From NCBI RefSeq assembly GCF_030580995.1, contig NZ_JAUQSZ010000003.1, positions 1 through 64,000 on the forward strand: a DNA stretch of 64,000 bases, given 5' to 3'. The notes below the pieces were generated by a model that had not been told where the DNA came from, made no database searches, and saw nothing but the letters and a program-made list of their open reading frames with translations. A program made the position numbers and the translations under genes. Origin of the DNA: Sphingomonas immobilis (GTDB lineage: Bacteria > Pseudomonadota > Alphaproteobacteria > Sphingomonadales > Sphingomonadaceae). How positions within the stretch are numbered: the stretch's first letter is position 1; each line of letters starts with the position of its first letter. Shown here piece by piece: positions 43,098 through 52,193 of the stretch.

Positions 43098-44606
43098 TTA
43101 CAGCGAGACGCCCCATATCTGGTCACCGGACTCGTCAATGACGATCACGCCAGTGCTACCAACTGGTTCAACCTGACCATCGGTCAGAAAAGCGATGCCG
43201 GCTATGTCACTCGCAGGCAGCTTGGCGAGTGTCCTCCCGCCGTCTGGCGTTCTCGCGACGATCACGCCCCATTTGACGGAGCCATCGCGTTGGTAGAGCA
43301 CAGTGTACGTCTCGATCGTCGCAGCACCCTCATACGCCTCGACGATCTGCGGAACGGCGCTCCGATCGGCATCCGCCTCCGCCTGAAAGTGGAAGTCGTT
43401 GGGAAACGCCGCCGCCGCGATGGGCTCGCGCCCGATCACGATCGTATGGTTGTGCGTAGCGAAGCCGCCGTTCGCGAAGAGAAGGCCGTACCTGCCGCTC
43501 TCGCGAAGCTTCAGGACCATGCTGACGACGGCATGGCTCATGTAGTTGCCGATCGGCCCCCCGCCGAAAGTGAGCCCGCCGAACACCGTCGCAGGCTTTT
43601 CGATCGGCCAGTCGAGCACGCGACGCGCCATCTTGGGCACGCACGGGAAACAGCTGTAGAGTTCCACAAGGTCGAGATCGGCGGCCCGCATCTTATTGAG
43701 GTCCAGTGTTCGGCGAATAGACACCGCCATACTGGGGCTGCGGTCATAACGATCGCGGCCAAGCGGGTCGTCTGGCTCATGCGCGGCGGCGCCCATGCCG
43801 ACGTAGATCAGTTGTGCGTCAGGAACGCCGCGCCGCCGTGCCTCGGCGAGGCTGGTAACGATGAACCCCGCACCCTGATTGACCGAAGAGTTCGCGACCA
43901 TGAACTTGGTATAGGGGAATGCGATCGGCCGGTTGTCCGCGGTCGGCTCTACGATCGTCGCTACGCTCGCCGGCTTGTGAATCCATGCGCCGGGATTGGC
44001 ATCGGCAACCTCCGAAAAGCGCGACCATATTTCGCCGCTTTCGTGCTGGGCTACAGCCAGCGTCTGGCCGTAGGCGGCACGTCCTGCGTTTTCGTAGAGC
44101 GGGTAGACGTCGACCGGCGCGACCAGGCCGTAGCGGCTGCGAAAGGATGGTTTTCCGCGTGACGACATCGCGCGGGACGCGTTCTGCGCCGACACGTCCG
44201 TTCCCTGTGCGGCGGCGGCGCGCTGCGCAGCCGTGCGCAACGCTTCGCCGCCCGCGACGGCGGCGATCTTGAGCTCACCGGTGCCGATGCGATTGGCGGC
44301 CTGGTTCAGCAACAGGATCGGGCTGTCGCCGCTGGCCATTTTCGTTTGCTCGCAGATCGCCGAATGCGCGCCAATCCGCTCCGCGAGGCCAGGCGCGATC
44401 GGATTGAGCGCGCGAAACGAAATCTGGTCGACGACCGCGAGCGAATCGAGATCGGCCAGCCATGTACCGCCGGCATCCTCCTCCGCCGCGCGCAACGCAG
44501 CCTCCATCAGGCCTGCGGAATCCAGGCCGGACTGCGGATCGGCAGGCCGGTCATTGACCTGCCCCACACCGACGATGACGGGAATACGCTCGGGATCGTT
44601 TCTCAT
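43098..44606 (-). CDS. thiolase-like acetyl-CoA acetyltransferase
   Basis: A 502-residue thiolase-superfamily protein. PVIVGVGQVNDRPAD at the start and AVAGGEALRTAAQRA mid-protein match the SCP-x/thiolase-like subgroup, as does GGLTFGGGPIGNYMSH with the late active-site region. A C-terminal extension of about 120 residues (WGVIVARTPDGGRTLAKLPA) resembles the add-on domain of this subgroup. The usual catalytic N-terminal Cys is not in its usual context, so the chemistry may be a retro-Claisen or retro-aldol cleavage. Last gene of the acyl-CoA operon. Confidence 0.8.
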   Translation of the reverse strand: MRNDPERIPVIVGVGQVNDRPADPQSGLDSAGLMEAALRAAEEDAGGTWLADLDSLAVVDQISFRALNPIAPGLAERIGAHSAICEQTKMASGDSPILLLNQAANRIGTGELKIAAVAGGEALRTAAQRAAAAQGTDVSAQNASRAMSSRGKPSFRSRYGLVAPVDVYPLYENAGRAAYGQTLAVAQHESGEIWSRFSEVADANPGAWIHKPASVATIVEPTADNRPIAFPYTKFMVANSSVNQGAGFIVTSLAEARRRGVPDAQLIYVGMGAAAHEPDDPLGRDRYDRSPSMAVSIRRTLDLNKMRAADLDLVELYSCFPCVPKMARRVLDWPIEKPATVFGGLTFGGGPIGNYMSHAVVSMVLKLRESGRYGLLFANGGFATHNHTIVIGREPIAAAAFPNDFHFQAEADADRSAVPQIVEAYEGAATIETYTVLYQRDGSVKWGVIVARTPDGGRTLAKLPASDIAGIAFLTDGQVEPVGSTGVIVIDESGDQIWGVSL

Positions 44607-44615
44607 GGCTCGCTC

Positions 44616-45422
44616 CTAACGTCCCTTCCAAACGGGCGCGCGCTTTTCCGCAAAGGCCCTCGGGCCTTCGCGCGCGTCTTCTGATCGCATCAGCGCGCCG
44701 CTTTCCTTACGCGTCTGGGCCCACGCGGTCTCATCGCTCGCGACTTTGCCATCGACCATGCCCAGCGCGATGCGCTTGCTCGCCTGCACGGACAGCGGTG
44801 CGTTGACCGCGACCCGCTCCGCCAGTTCCAGCGCAGCATCGAGCAACGTCGCCCGCGGGGCCACCGCGTTGATCAGCCCGAGGTCGAGCGCCCTGGCGGC
44901 ATCGATAGGATCACCGGTCAGCAACATTTCCATCGCGATCTTGCGAGGGAGCTGCTGGACGAGCCGGAATGCCCCGCCGGCGCCCGCCAGGATGCCGCGC
45001 TTCACCTCCGGCAACCCGAAGCTCGCCGTGTCTGCCGCAACCACCAGATCGCAGGCCAGCGCGATTTCGGTACCGCCGCCAAGCGCGGTGCCGTTGACGG
45101 CGGCGATAAGCGGCTTGGAAATCGGGTGCGCGACGATGCCCGCGAAACCCCAGGCGACTTTCTCGGGATCGGCCGGCGCGATCCGCTCGCCGCGCGACAG
45201 CGCTTTGAGATCGGCGCCGGCGCAGAAGCTCTGATCGCCGGCGCCGGTGACGATCACCGCGCGCACCTCGACATCACGCTCGGCTTCGGCCATTGCTTCG
45301 CCCGCGCCCAGCCACACCGCCTCGTTAATGGCGTTGCGCGCCTCCGGCCGATTGAGCGTCACGATCATGACATTGCCACGGCGCTCGACGAGCACGGCGG
45401 GTGCTGTGGAAAGCTCGGTCAT
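44616..45422 (-). CDS. enoyl-CoA hydratase/isomerase family protein
   Basis: A 268-residue crotonase-fold protein: VTLNRPEARNAINEA, then SFCAGADLKAL forming the first oxyanion hole and AVNGTALGGGTEIALACD the second. The crotonase Glu position after ALGGG is present (GTEIAL), and the second acid is in GLPEVKRGILAGAGG. It hydrates or isomerises an enoyl-CoA. ATG overlaps the CaiB stop (ATGA). Confidence 0.9.
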   Translation of the reverse strand: MTELSTAPAVLVERRGNVMIVTLNRPEARNAINEAVWLGAGEAMAEAERDVEVRAVIVTGAGDQSFCAGADLKALSRGERIAPADPEKVAWGFAGIVAHPISKPLIAAVNGTALGGGTEIALACDLVVAADTASFGLPEVKRGILAGAGGAFRLVQQLPRKIAMEMLLTGDPIDAARALDLGLINAVAPRATLLDAALELAERVAVNAPLSVQASKRIALGMVDGKVASDETAWAQTRKESGALMRSEDAREGPRAFAEKRAPVWKGR

Positions 45423-47686
45423 GCTGCGGTCTCCTCCGGCATCTTGAATTGCTCTAGAACGTTCGCCGCGATCAACCGCTCGATCTCCGCATCCGAAAGG
45501 CGCAGATCTTCCCGCAAGATCTTCGCCGAATGCTCGCCCATCAAGGGTGCGGGGCGCTCCGGCGGATCCGGAAGCCGTTCGGACACGATCGGCGTGGTCT
45601 CGACCTTGAATGCGCGCTTCATGTGCGGGTGCGTGACCTCCCGAAAATAGTGTCGCGCCTCGTAATAGTCGAAGCCGGGCAGCTCGGAGACCCGCAACAT
45701 CGCCCCGGCCGGCACCCCGGCAGTTTGCAACACCGCAGCAGCCTCGCGCGGCGCCTGACCCGCGAGCCATTCGGCGAGCGGAACACCCCCGGTGACGGTG
45801 GCCACGGCCTGCATGTCGGCCTGATCGCGGATCGTGACGACGCACCATTCGTCGTCACCGTGACAAGGATACACGGCGGACTGGGCGGGATCCTCGGTCA
45901 CGACATGCCCCGATCGCTCCAACGCATCGGCGGCGATCCGCGGTGCCATATGGCTCAGCATGACTTCGGCCTGGCTCACGCTGACCGATCCACCTTTCCC
46001 AGTCTGCAGGCGTCGGATCATCAGCGCGAGCACACCGATCACACCGATCCGTCCGGCGACATGATCCGGGTACACCGTGATCGCGTCGCTGAAGCTGTCG
46101 GGTTCGCCCGGATAGCGCCACTGCATGGTGAGGCCCGCCGAGGCCCGCACCAGCGGTCCGTAGCCAAGCCGCTTCGACCAGGGGCCCGTCGGGCCGAACG
46201 CCGAGCTGTCGGTGACGATGATGCGAGGGTTGACCGCTTTCAGCGATGCATAATCGAGCCCGAGCGACTCCAGCGTGCCGCCCTTGAAGTTCGACAGCAG
46301 CACGTCGGTCGTCTCGATCAGCTTGAGCAACAGCGCCTTACCCTCGGGATCGCGGACGTTGAGCGCAAGACTGCGCTTGTTGCGGTGCCCGGTGGCGAAC
46401 GTCGGCGAGATCAGTCCGCCGGTGCGATTTTGGCGCGACCCGTCGGGAAAAGCCGCATTCTCCACCTTGATGACGTCCGCGCCCTGATCGGCGAGCAACC
46501 GGCCGCCCTCCGCGCCAACCACGATTACGCCGAAATCGAGGACCCGCAAGCCCGATAGCGGTCGATCGCCACCAGCCTCTGGCCTTGCCGGCTTCGAACG
46601 CGGCGCCCATGCAATTGGCCCGCTCGGCACTTCGGGCGCGGGGCCGTCTATCCCCATCCGCACACCGTCTATCTCCAGCACGCCATCTGGAAGCGGAGCC
46701 AGTACGCCGGCTGCGATCTCGACCGGAACGAACGCCTTGCGGGCGATCATCTGCTCGCTCTGCAGCGCTTCGTCGAGATCGAGCACCGCCGCCGTCGGCA
46801 CGCCGAAACGCTGACCGGCCTCCTCCAGTTCGTACCGCGTCTTGTCAGCGAAGAAGCGCGTGATCGCCGGAATCAGCGTCGGCGACGCAAAGCGGGTTTG
46901 CAGAAGGTCGTACGAAGGATCGGCGAACGCCTCCGGTCGTCCCATCCACTCGAACATCCCACGCCATTGGCGCGCGGCCAGCACGCAGAGCCGGACGAAC
47001 CCGTCCTTACACGGAATGATCGGATATTGATGGCGCGCTTCCGCCCGCCCGCGCGGCAATTGCGACGCCGGGACCCCCGCCGTCGCGCTGCCGGCGATAC
47101 CGTATCCGGGATCGAGCGCTTGCGACGCCCCGTCGAGCGTCGAGAAGTCGAGATGATCGCCATGCCCCGTTTTCAGCGCGTTGTAGTAGGCCAGCAGGGC
47201 TACATACGCAGCCTGCACCGCCGCGCAGGTAAGAGCGAGATAGCCAGGCGGCGGCAATGGCTCGCGACCCGGTATGCCCGAGCGGGACAGTTCGCCCGAC
47301 AAGGCGTGGTAGACCGGACCGCTGCCGACCCAGTCGCGATACCCGTCGGTATCGCCGAAATCCGAAACGCTGAGCACGACCAGCGCGGGATTGGCGGCAC
47401 GCAGCGCCACCACATCGGTGCTTCCAAGCGGCGCGATCAGGATGTCGGTCTCGACGGCGAGCGCAGCGAGCTGCTCCACCGGCGCCGTACGCTTGCCGAG
47501 GTTGGCGGCGACGAAATCGAGGCTGACGCCGCCCGCCATCAATCCTTCGCGTCGGTCCTCCCCGCCGCCGGTCGGTTCGACGCGAACCACGTCCGCGCCA
47601 AGTTCGGCGAAGTGCCGCGCGATCGCCGCCATCGGGCCGCTGACCGCGTCGAGCACGCGCACCCCGTTCAGGGGCCGTTCGGTCAT
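45419..47686 (-). CDS. tandem CaiB/BaiF-type CoA transferase
   Basis: A 755-residue protein containing two CaiB/BaiF units: the first starting LNGVRVLDAVSGPMAAIAR and the second, about residue 385, LSGLRVLDFGVIVVGAEG, each followed by GADV(V/I)(R/K)VE. Class III CoA transferases move CoA between carboxylates without ATP. A fused double unit is like some known fused members and would make an intramolecular dimer. ATGA overlap with the hydratase gene. Confidence 0.85.
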   Translation of the reverse strand: MTERPLNGVRVLDAVSGPMAAIARHFAELGADVVRVEPTGGGEDRREGLMAGGVSLDFVAANLGKRTAPVEQLAALAVETDILIAPLGSTDVVALRAANPALVVLSVSDFGDTDGYRDWVGSGPVYHALSGELSRSGIPGREPLPPPGYLALTCAAVQAAYVALLAYYNALKTGHGDHLDFSTLDGASQALDPGYGIAGSATAGVPASQLPRGRAEARHQYPIIPCKDGFVRLCVLAARQWRGMFEWMGRPEAFADPSYDLLQTRFASPTLIPAITRFFADKTRYELEEAGQRFGVPTAAVLDLDEALQSEQMIARKAFVPVEIAAGVLAPLPDGVLEIDGVRMGIDGPAPEVPSGPIAWAPRSKPARPEAGGDRPLSGLRVLDFGVIVVGAEGGRLLADQGADVIKVENAAFPDGSRQNRTGGLISPTFATGHRNKRSLALNVRDPEGKALLLKLIETTDVLLSNFKGGTLESLGLDYASLKAVNPRIIVTDSSAFGPTGPWSKRLGYGPLVRASAGLTMQWRYPGEPDSFSDAITVYPDHVAGRIGVIGVLALMIRRLQTGKGGSVSVSQAEVMLSHMAPRIAADALERSGHVVTEDPAQSAVYPCHGDDEWCVVTIRDQADMQAVATVTGGVPLAEWLAGQAPREAAAVLQTAGVPAGAMLRVSELPGFDYYEARHYFREVTHPHMKRAFKVETTPIVSERLPDPPERPAPLMGEHSAKILREDLRLSDAEIERLIAANVLEQFKMPEETAA

Positions 47687-47702
47687 GTCCATGTCCCCAG
47701 TA

Positions 47703-48917
47703 TCAGCCGGTCACGGCGCGCGAGGTGCGGAATGGCACGTCGCGATCGAGCTCGATCTCGCGCGGCAGGCCGAGCACACGCTCGCTGATGATGTTGCGCT
47801 GGATCTGATCGGTTCCGCCACCGATCGACGTCATATAGGCGTTGGCCGTACGGTAGTTGACGTCGGCCGCGCGCTCGTTGTCAGCGCCGTCGAGCATGCT
47901 CGCCGCTCCGAGGATCTGCGTCATCACGGCGGCATCGGTGTGCAGGATACGCGACATGGCGAGCTTGCCGAGCGACATGATCGGCGATGACGTGCCCTGC
48001 GCCATTTCTTCCTTCGCGCGCGCGACATTGAGCGCGTTGAGCTGGCGATAAGCTGTTGCCCGCGCGATTTCCTGCCGGATCAGCGGATCGTTGATTTTCC
48101 CGGCTTCGCGCGCGATATCGATCAGGCTGACGACGTTGCTTTTGCTCGAGCCCTGGCGCCGCTCGCCGGCGCCATCGCCCATGATCAGGCGCTCGACCGC
48201 GAGCGCGGTCTGCAGCACTTTCCAACCTTCGCCTTCCTTGCCGACAAGGTTCTTTGCCGGCACAACGGCGTTATCAAGAAACACCTCGTTGAAGTGGCTG
48301 TCGCCCGTGATCTGGTTGATCGGCCTGATCTCGACGCCGGGCTGGCGCATGTCGATGAAGAAGAAGCTGATCCCTTGGTGCTTGGGCACGTCCCAGTCCG
48401 TCCTGGCGATCAACAAGCCGAAATCGGCCTTGTGCGCGCCGGACGTCCAGACTTTCTGGCCATTGACGATATATTCGTCGCCCTTGCGCTCGGCGCGCGT
48501 GCGCAGCGCGGCGAGATCCGAACCGGCGCCCGGTTCGCTGTATAGCAGGCAGTTCGTATATTTGCCGGTCAGAAAGCCCGGGATGAGCCCGCGCTTCAGC
48601 TCGTCGGTCCCGAAGGTCATCAGCGTCGCCGCCGAGATATTGGTGCGGTCCTGTCCTGCACCGGGCGCGCCGGCCTTGCGGAAAGCGGCAAGGACGGTGC
48701 GGGCATCATCCTTGTCTAGACCGCGGCCGAACCATTCGCGAGGCCAACTCGCGACCGCCCATCCCGCTTCGAAGACCTTCTCCATCCATCCACGGATGCG
48801 CCCGTCCGCATCTCGCGGCCGACCATTCTCCTTGTCCCAATGTTTCGTCAGGAAGGCTTCGACTTCGGCGGCGACGTCGCCCTCGACGACCACCGGCTGG
48901 CTAAGAACGTCGTTCAT
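47703..48917 (-). CDS. acyl-CoA dehydrogenase (larger subunit type)
   Basis: A 404-residue ACAD: LLYSEPGAGSDLAAL (FAD/substrate binding), GQKVWTSGAHKADF, NEVFLDNAVVPAKNLVG and SIGGGTDQIQRNIISERVL near the C-terminus. Start at MNDVLSQP (48917) overlapping the next dehydrogenase stop (ATGA). The pair of adjacent, unequal dehydrogenases resembles heteromeric ACADs of steroid side-chain degradation. Confidence 0.88.
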   Translation of the reverse strand: MNDVLSQPVVVEGDVAAEVEAFLTKHWDKENGRPRDADGRIRGWMEKVFEAGWAVASWPREWFGRGLDKDDARTVLAAFRKAGAPGAGQDRTNISAATLMTFGTDELKRGLIPGFLTGKYTNCLLYSEPGAGSDLAALRTRAERKGDEYIVNGQKVWTSGAHKADFGLLIARTDWDVPKHQGISFFFIDMRQPGVEIRPINQITGDSHFNEVFLDNAVVPAKNLVGKEGEGWKVLQTALAVERLIMGDGAGERRQGSSKSNVVSLIDIAREAGKINDPLIRQEIARATAYRQLNALNVARAKEEMAQGTSSPIMSLGKLAMSRILHTDAAVMTQILGAASMLDGADNERAADVNYRTANAYMTSIGGGTDQIQRNIISERVLGLPREIELDRDVPFRTSRAVTG

Positions 48918-50014
48918 GCTGCAGTCTCCAGAGCCGAAACATAGCGGTCGCGGTGATAGGCCGACGCACCGAATAGCTGCGCATCCACCCGCGCTCGTCG
49001 TAAATAGAGATGCGCGGGATGTTCCCACGTAAAGGCTATGCCGCCGTGCATCTGGATCGCCGCCGCAGCGACCTGATGAAAGGCGTCGGCGCATGCAAAA
49101 GCGGCGAGGCTCACCAGTGCGGCCGCATCGGGCGTACCCTTCGCAAGCGCCTGCGCGGCGGCACGTGCCGCCGACGTGGCGGACTCGACCTCGACCAGCA
49201 GGTCTGCCGCCATATGCTTGAGCGCCTGGAAACCGCCGATCGGCCGTCCGAACTGCACGCGCGTGCGAAGATACTCGACCGTGATGTCGAAGATCCGGCG
49301 CGCGGCGCCGGCCTGCTCCCCCGCCAGCGCGACACGCGCCAGATCGAGCGTCCGCTCGACCGATGAACTATCGACGCCTGCGAGCACCTTTGCCGCAACC
49401 TTGTCGAAGCGGATCCGCGACAACCGGAGTGTCGGATCCCAAGCCTGCAGAGGCTCAATCGTCACGCCGCCGGCTTTCGAATCAACCTCGAAAACGGCTA
49501 CACCGTCGCCGGCTATGGCGACGACCAGCAACACGTCGGCGATGTTGGCCGAAAGGACGTAGCTCGCCGTGCCGCTCAACCAGCCGGCCGTCGCAACGAC
49601 GCCGATATCGTCGCGCGTCCACAATCCGTTGTCGCCCGTCACCGCGACGGTGGCGATGGTCTCGCCGGAGGCGATCGCGGGCAGCAGGCGCGCCTTGAGA
49701 TCCGCGTCGGAGGATTCCGCGAGCAGCGCGACGGCCATCACACCGCCCGACAACAAGGGAGCGGCCAGCAAGGCGGCGCCCGCCTCCTCCATGATCGTCT
49801 CGACATCGAGGATACTGCCACCGACGCCGCCATGATCGGGATCGACCAGCAAGCCGGCGATGCCCATGTCTGAGATCGCCTTCCATAAATCCGTATCATG
49901 CCCGCTATCGGACGCCATGGTCCGCCGCAGATCGGCCTCGCTCGCTTTCTCGGACAGGAGCCGCGCGAAACCCTCGCGGATGGCGGCCCGCTCCTCTATC
50001 CCGATCGTGGTCAT
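48914..50014 (-). CDS. acyl-CoA dehydrogenase (smaller subunit type)
   Basis: A 366-residue ACAD-like protein: VDPDHGGVGGSILDVETIM, ALAGEQAGAARRIFDITVEY and MHGGIAFTWEHPAHLYLRR. The mid-domain is short and the FAD-contact motif weak, typical of the non-catalytic or partner subunit in heteromeric ACADs. ATG at 50014 is preceded by GAGAGG; it is divergent from the TetR gene with an operator between. Confidence 0.85.
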   Translation of the reverse strand: MTTIGIEERAAIREGFARLLSEKASEADLRRTMASDSGHDTDLWKAISDMGIAGLLVDPDHGGVGGSILDVETIMEEAGAALLAAPLLSGGVMAVALLAESSDADLKARLLPAIASGETIATVAVTGDNGLWTRDDIGVVATAGWLSGTASYVLSANIADVLLVVAIAGDGVAVFEVDSKAGGVTIEPLQAWDPTLRLSRIRFDKVAAKVLAGVDSSSVERTLDLARVALAGEQAGAARRIFDITVEYLRTRVQFGRPIGGFQALKHMAADLLVEVESATSAARAAAQALAKGTPDAAALVSLAAFACADAFHQVAAAAIQMHGGIAFTWEHPAHLYLRRARVDAQLFGASAYHRDRYVSALETAA

Positions 50015-50046
50015 GCGAATCCTCTCGTGACGTTCCGTAGCCATTT

Positions 50047-50066
50047 ACCAGACGGTCACCGTCGGT
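50047..50066. promoter_or_regulatory. palindromic operator between ACAD operon and TetR gene
   Basis: ACGGTCACCGT at 50052-50062 is a perfect palindrome around a central C, and TACC/GGTA flanks extend it imperfectly. It lies in the 70-base divergent intergenic region and is the likely site of the TetR protein encoded at 50085. Confidence 0.6.
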
Positions 50067-50084
50067 ATATCGATTGAATAAGCG

Positions 50085-50732
50085 ATGCAAGAGACTCCAA
50101 CCGATAGCGACGAAGCTCGGGCGACGGGACGCGGACGACCGCGTGACCCCCGGATCGAGACGCGCATATTGGATGCGGCGCTCGTCCTTTACGGCCGCCA
50201 GGGGTGGCTCGGGTTCAGCCTGGATGGCGTCGCGCGGGGCGCGCGGGTCAGTAAGGATGCTCTGTATCGGCGCTGGAAAACCCGGGAGGCGTTGCTTCAG
50301 GACGCACTGCACCAGCGGTGGGATTGGGTCGCAACGATCAACGAGGGCAATGTGCGGAGCGATCTGCTCGAACTCGGCGCACGCACTTTCGATACGTTCG
50401 CTGGTCCTTATGGTGAGGTCGCGCTGCAGTTGCGCGCGGACGCACGGCGCTTCAGCGAGGTTCGATCGTTCGCCGAGCCGTATCGCGAGCTAATGGTCCA
50501 TCAGGGCCGCGGCATTGTGCGTCTGGCTATTCAGCGTGGCGACCTGCCATCGTTTGCGAACCCCGGCATAATTATGGATCTGCTGGTCGGCGGCATTATC
50601 AATCACATCATCTCCACGCCGCGACGCCTGCGCGACGCGATGCTCGCCGGCGGTCCCGTGTTTGTGCGAACGATGGTTGATCTTGTGCTGGCCGGCGTGC
50701 AGCAGATCACGCATGACGAAACCGGACACTGA
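50085..50732 (+). CDS. TetR-family regulator of the acyl-CoA operon
   Basis: A 215-residue TetR protein. HTH at residues about 20-65 (RILDAALVLYGRQGWLGFSL, then GARVSKDALYRRWKTREALL), followed by an all-helical ligand domain. Divergently transcribed from the acyl-CoA dehydrogenase gene with a palindrome between, so it probably represses that operon until a pathway CoA-ester or acid is present. The next gene starts inside its end. Confidence 0.88.
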   Translation: MQETPTDSDEARATGRGRPRDPRIETRILDAALVLYGRQGWLGFSLDGVARGARVSKDALYRRWKTREALLQDALHQRWDWVATINEGNVRSDLLELGARTFDTFAGPYGEVALQLRADARRFSEVRSFAEPYRELMVHQGRGIVRLAIQRGDLPSFANPGIIMDLLVGGIINHIISTPRRLRDAMLAGGPVFVRTMVDLVLAGVQQITHDETGH

Positions 50733-51498
50733 TACGGCGTGCTTCGCGGCGGAGGATGGCGGTTACCGGCCGCTGAACTTGGCGCGAAGCTATTGGGGTC
50801 GGGATGCGCTGGGCGGTCGCGCCGTCGTGGGGCTGCTGGGCTATGAGATCGAGCGGCTGCATGGCGCCGATACGCTCGTACCGGCGCGGCTCACAGTCGA
50901 CATGTATCGCCTCGCGCCATTTGCCTCCCTACAGATCCGGTCGCGCGTCATCCGGGACGGGCGACGTCTGCGCCTGGTTGAGGCGGATCTGATCGCCAAC
51001 GGAGAAGCGGTGGCGAGAGCATCCTGCCAGTTTCTCGCGCCCACACCCCCGCCGGCCGGACGCGTCTGGTCGCCCGCACCCTGGAATCCGTCGCATCCCG
51101 ATACGATCAAAGACGAGAAGCGAGAAAAGCGCGGCGCGTTCGAGCAGCGAACGGTTTCGGGCCATCTAGGCGCCACAACCGAAAAGGGCTGCTGGATTCG
51201 CGAGCGTTTCGCTCTCGTCCAAGGCCAGCCCTTCACGCCGTTTTCGCGCGTTGCCGCCGCGGCGGACTTTGCCAGCCCCTATTCCAATATGGGAGATGCC
51301 GGCATCCGCTACATGAACACCGATGTCACCATCCATCTCCACCGCGTGCCGACCGCGGAATGGATCGGCTTCGAGGTCACGGGGCACGAGGCATCACAGG
51401 GAATCGCCGTCGGCCATTGCCGCTTGCACGACCTCGATGGACCGATCGGCTACGTTAGCTGCACTGCAATCGCCAACGAGCGACGACCGTCGTCATAA
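50713..51498 (+). CDS. thioesterase-like (double hot-dog) protein
   Basis: A 261-residue protein resembling the TesB-like thioesterase superfamily. It starts with NLARSYWGRDALGGRAVVG and contains RLTVDMYRLAPFASLQIRSR, then in the second half NTDVTIHLHRVP and GIAVGHCRLHDLDGPIGYVS, two hot-dog-like halves. It overlaps the tetR end by 20 bases (ATG 50713) and is likely co-expressed. It could release CoA or bind acyl-CoA for the regulator's pathway. Confidence 0.7.
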   Translation: MTKPDTDTACFAAEDGGYRPLNLARSYWGRDALGGRAVVGLLGYEIERLHGADTLVPARLTVDMYRLAPFASLQIRSRVIRDGRRLRLVEADLIANGEAVARASCQFLAPTPPPAGRVWSPAPWNPSHPDTIKDEKREKRGAFEQRTVSGHLGATTEKGCWIRERFALVQGQPFTPFSRVAAAADFASPYSNMGDAGIRYMNTDVTIHLHRVPTAEWIGFEVTGHEASQGIAVGHCRLHDLDGPIGYVSCTAIANERRPSS

Positions 51499-51544
51499 TG
51501 AGAAGTAAGTAAAGCAGCCCAGCGGTTGCGCGCCGACACTAGAG

Positions 51545-52132
51545 CTAAGGTCGTGGGCCATTGATCGCACTTTGCAGCGATTGCTCAAGCCAGCGACGCG
51601 TATCTGCGTCGATCCCGTTTGCAAAAACATCAAGCGGCAGCAGCTTCCAGTAAGTGAAGAATCCGCTGCACAACATTGATACCCGCGCGGCGCGAAGTGC
51701 GCCATCAGCGCCACCGATCCAGCGCCCGAGGGGTGCAACCACACGCTCGTCGAGCGTTGACAAGACAATCACCCGAGCCGTCGGATCGGTCATCGCCAAC
51801 AGCATTATCAGGAGCGGGTTAGGCGAATCACGTTCCCCATCGAGGAAATGCGCTACGACATGCTGACCGAAGCTTTCATGCGGCGTATCCAGCATGCGGT
51901 CGATATCCAGCGCCTCGGCCAGCGCGGCTGCGAATAGCCCCTCCTTCGACCCGAAGTAGCGGCGCACCAGGGATGCGTCGATACCAGCAAGTGCTGCGAT
52001 CTCGCGTACACCACCGCCGGTATAGCCGACAGTTGCAAACACGCTCTGCGCTGCCGCAAGAAGTTCAGAGCGAGTCCTCACGGCGTCCCTTTTTCGCGGC
52101 AAGTCCTCAGCTGTTGACATATAAGTAGCCAT
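51545..52132 (-). CDS. TetR-family regulator
   Basis: A protein of about 195 residues with an N-terminal HTH (RSELLAAAQSVFATVGYTGG, then AGIDASLVRRYFGSKEGLFA) and a C-terminal helical domain. Start at 52132 (MATYMST); an internal ATG (52120) is also possible. It is divergent from the alpha/beta hydrolase gene, with a gap of 61 bases, so it probably controls the hydrolase-SDR pair. Confidence 0.85.
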   Translation of the reverse strand: MATYMSTAEDLPRKRDAVRTRSELLAAAQSVFATVGYTGGGVREIAALAGIDASLVRRYFGSKEGLFAAALAEALDIDRMLDTPHESFGQHVVAHFLDGERDSPNPLLIMLLAMTDPTARVIVLSTLDERVVAPLGRWIGGADGALRAARVSMLCSGFFTYWKLLPLDVFANGIDADTRRWLEQSLQSAINGPRP

Positions 52133-52193
52133 GCCGCCATTAAGGCGTCGAAGAGCGCCGTGCGCAAGCGGTGACGAGGTGGGAGGGCAGGAC

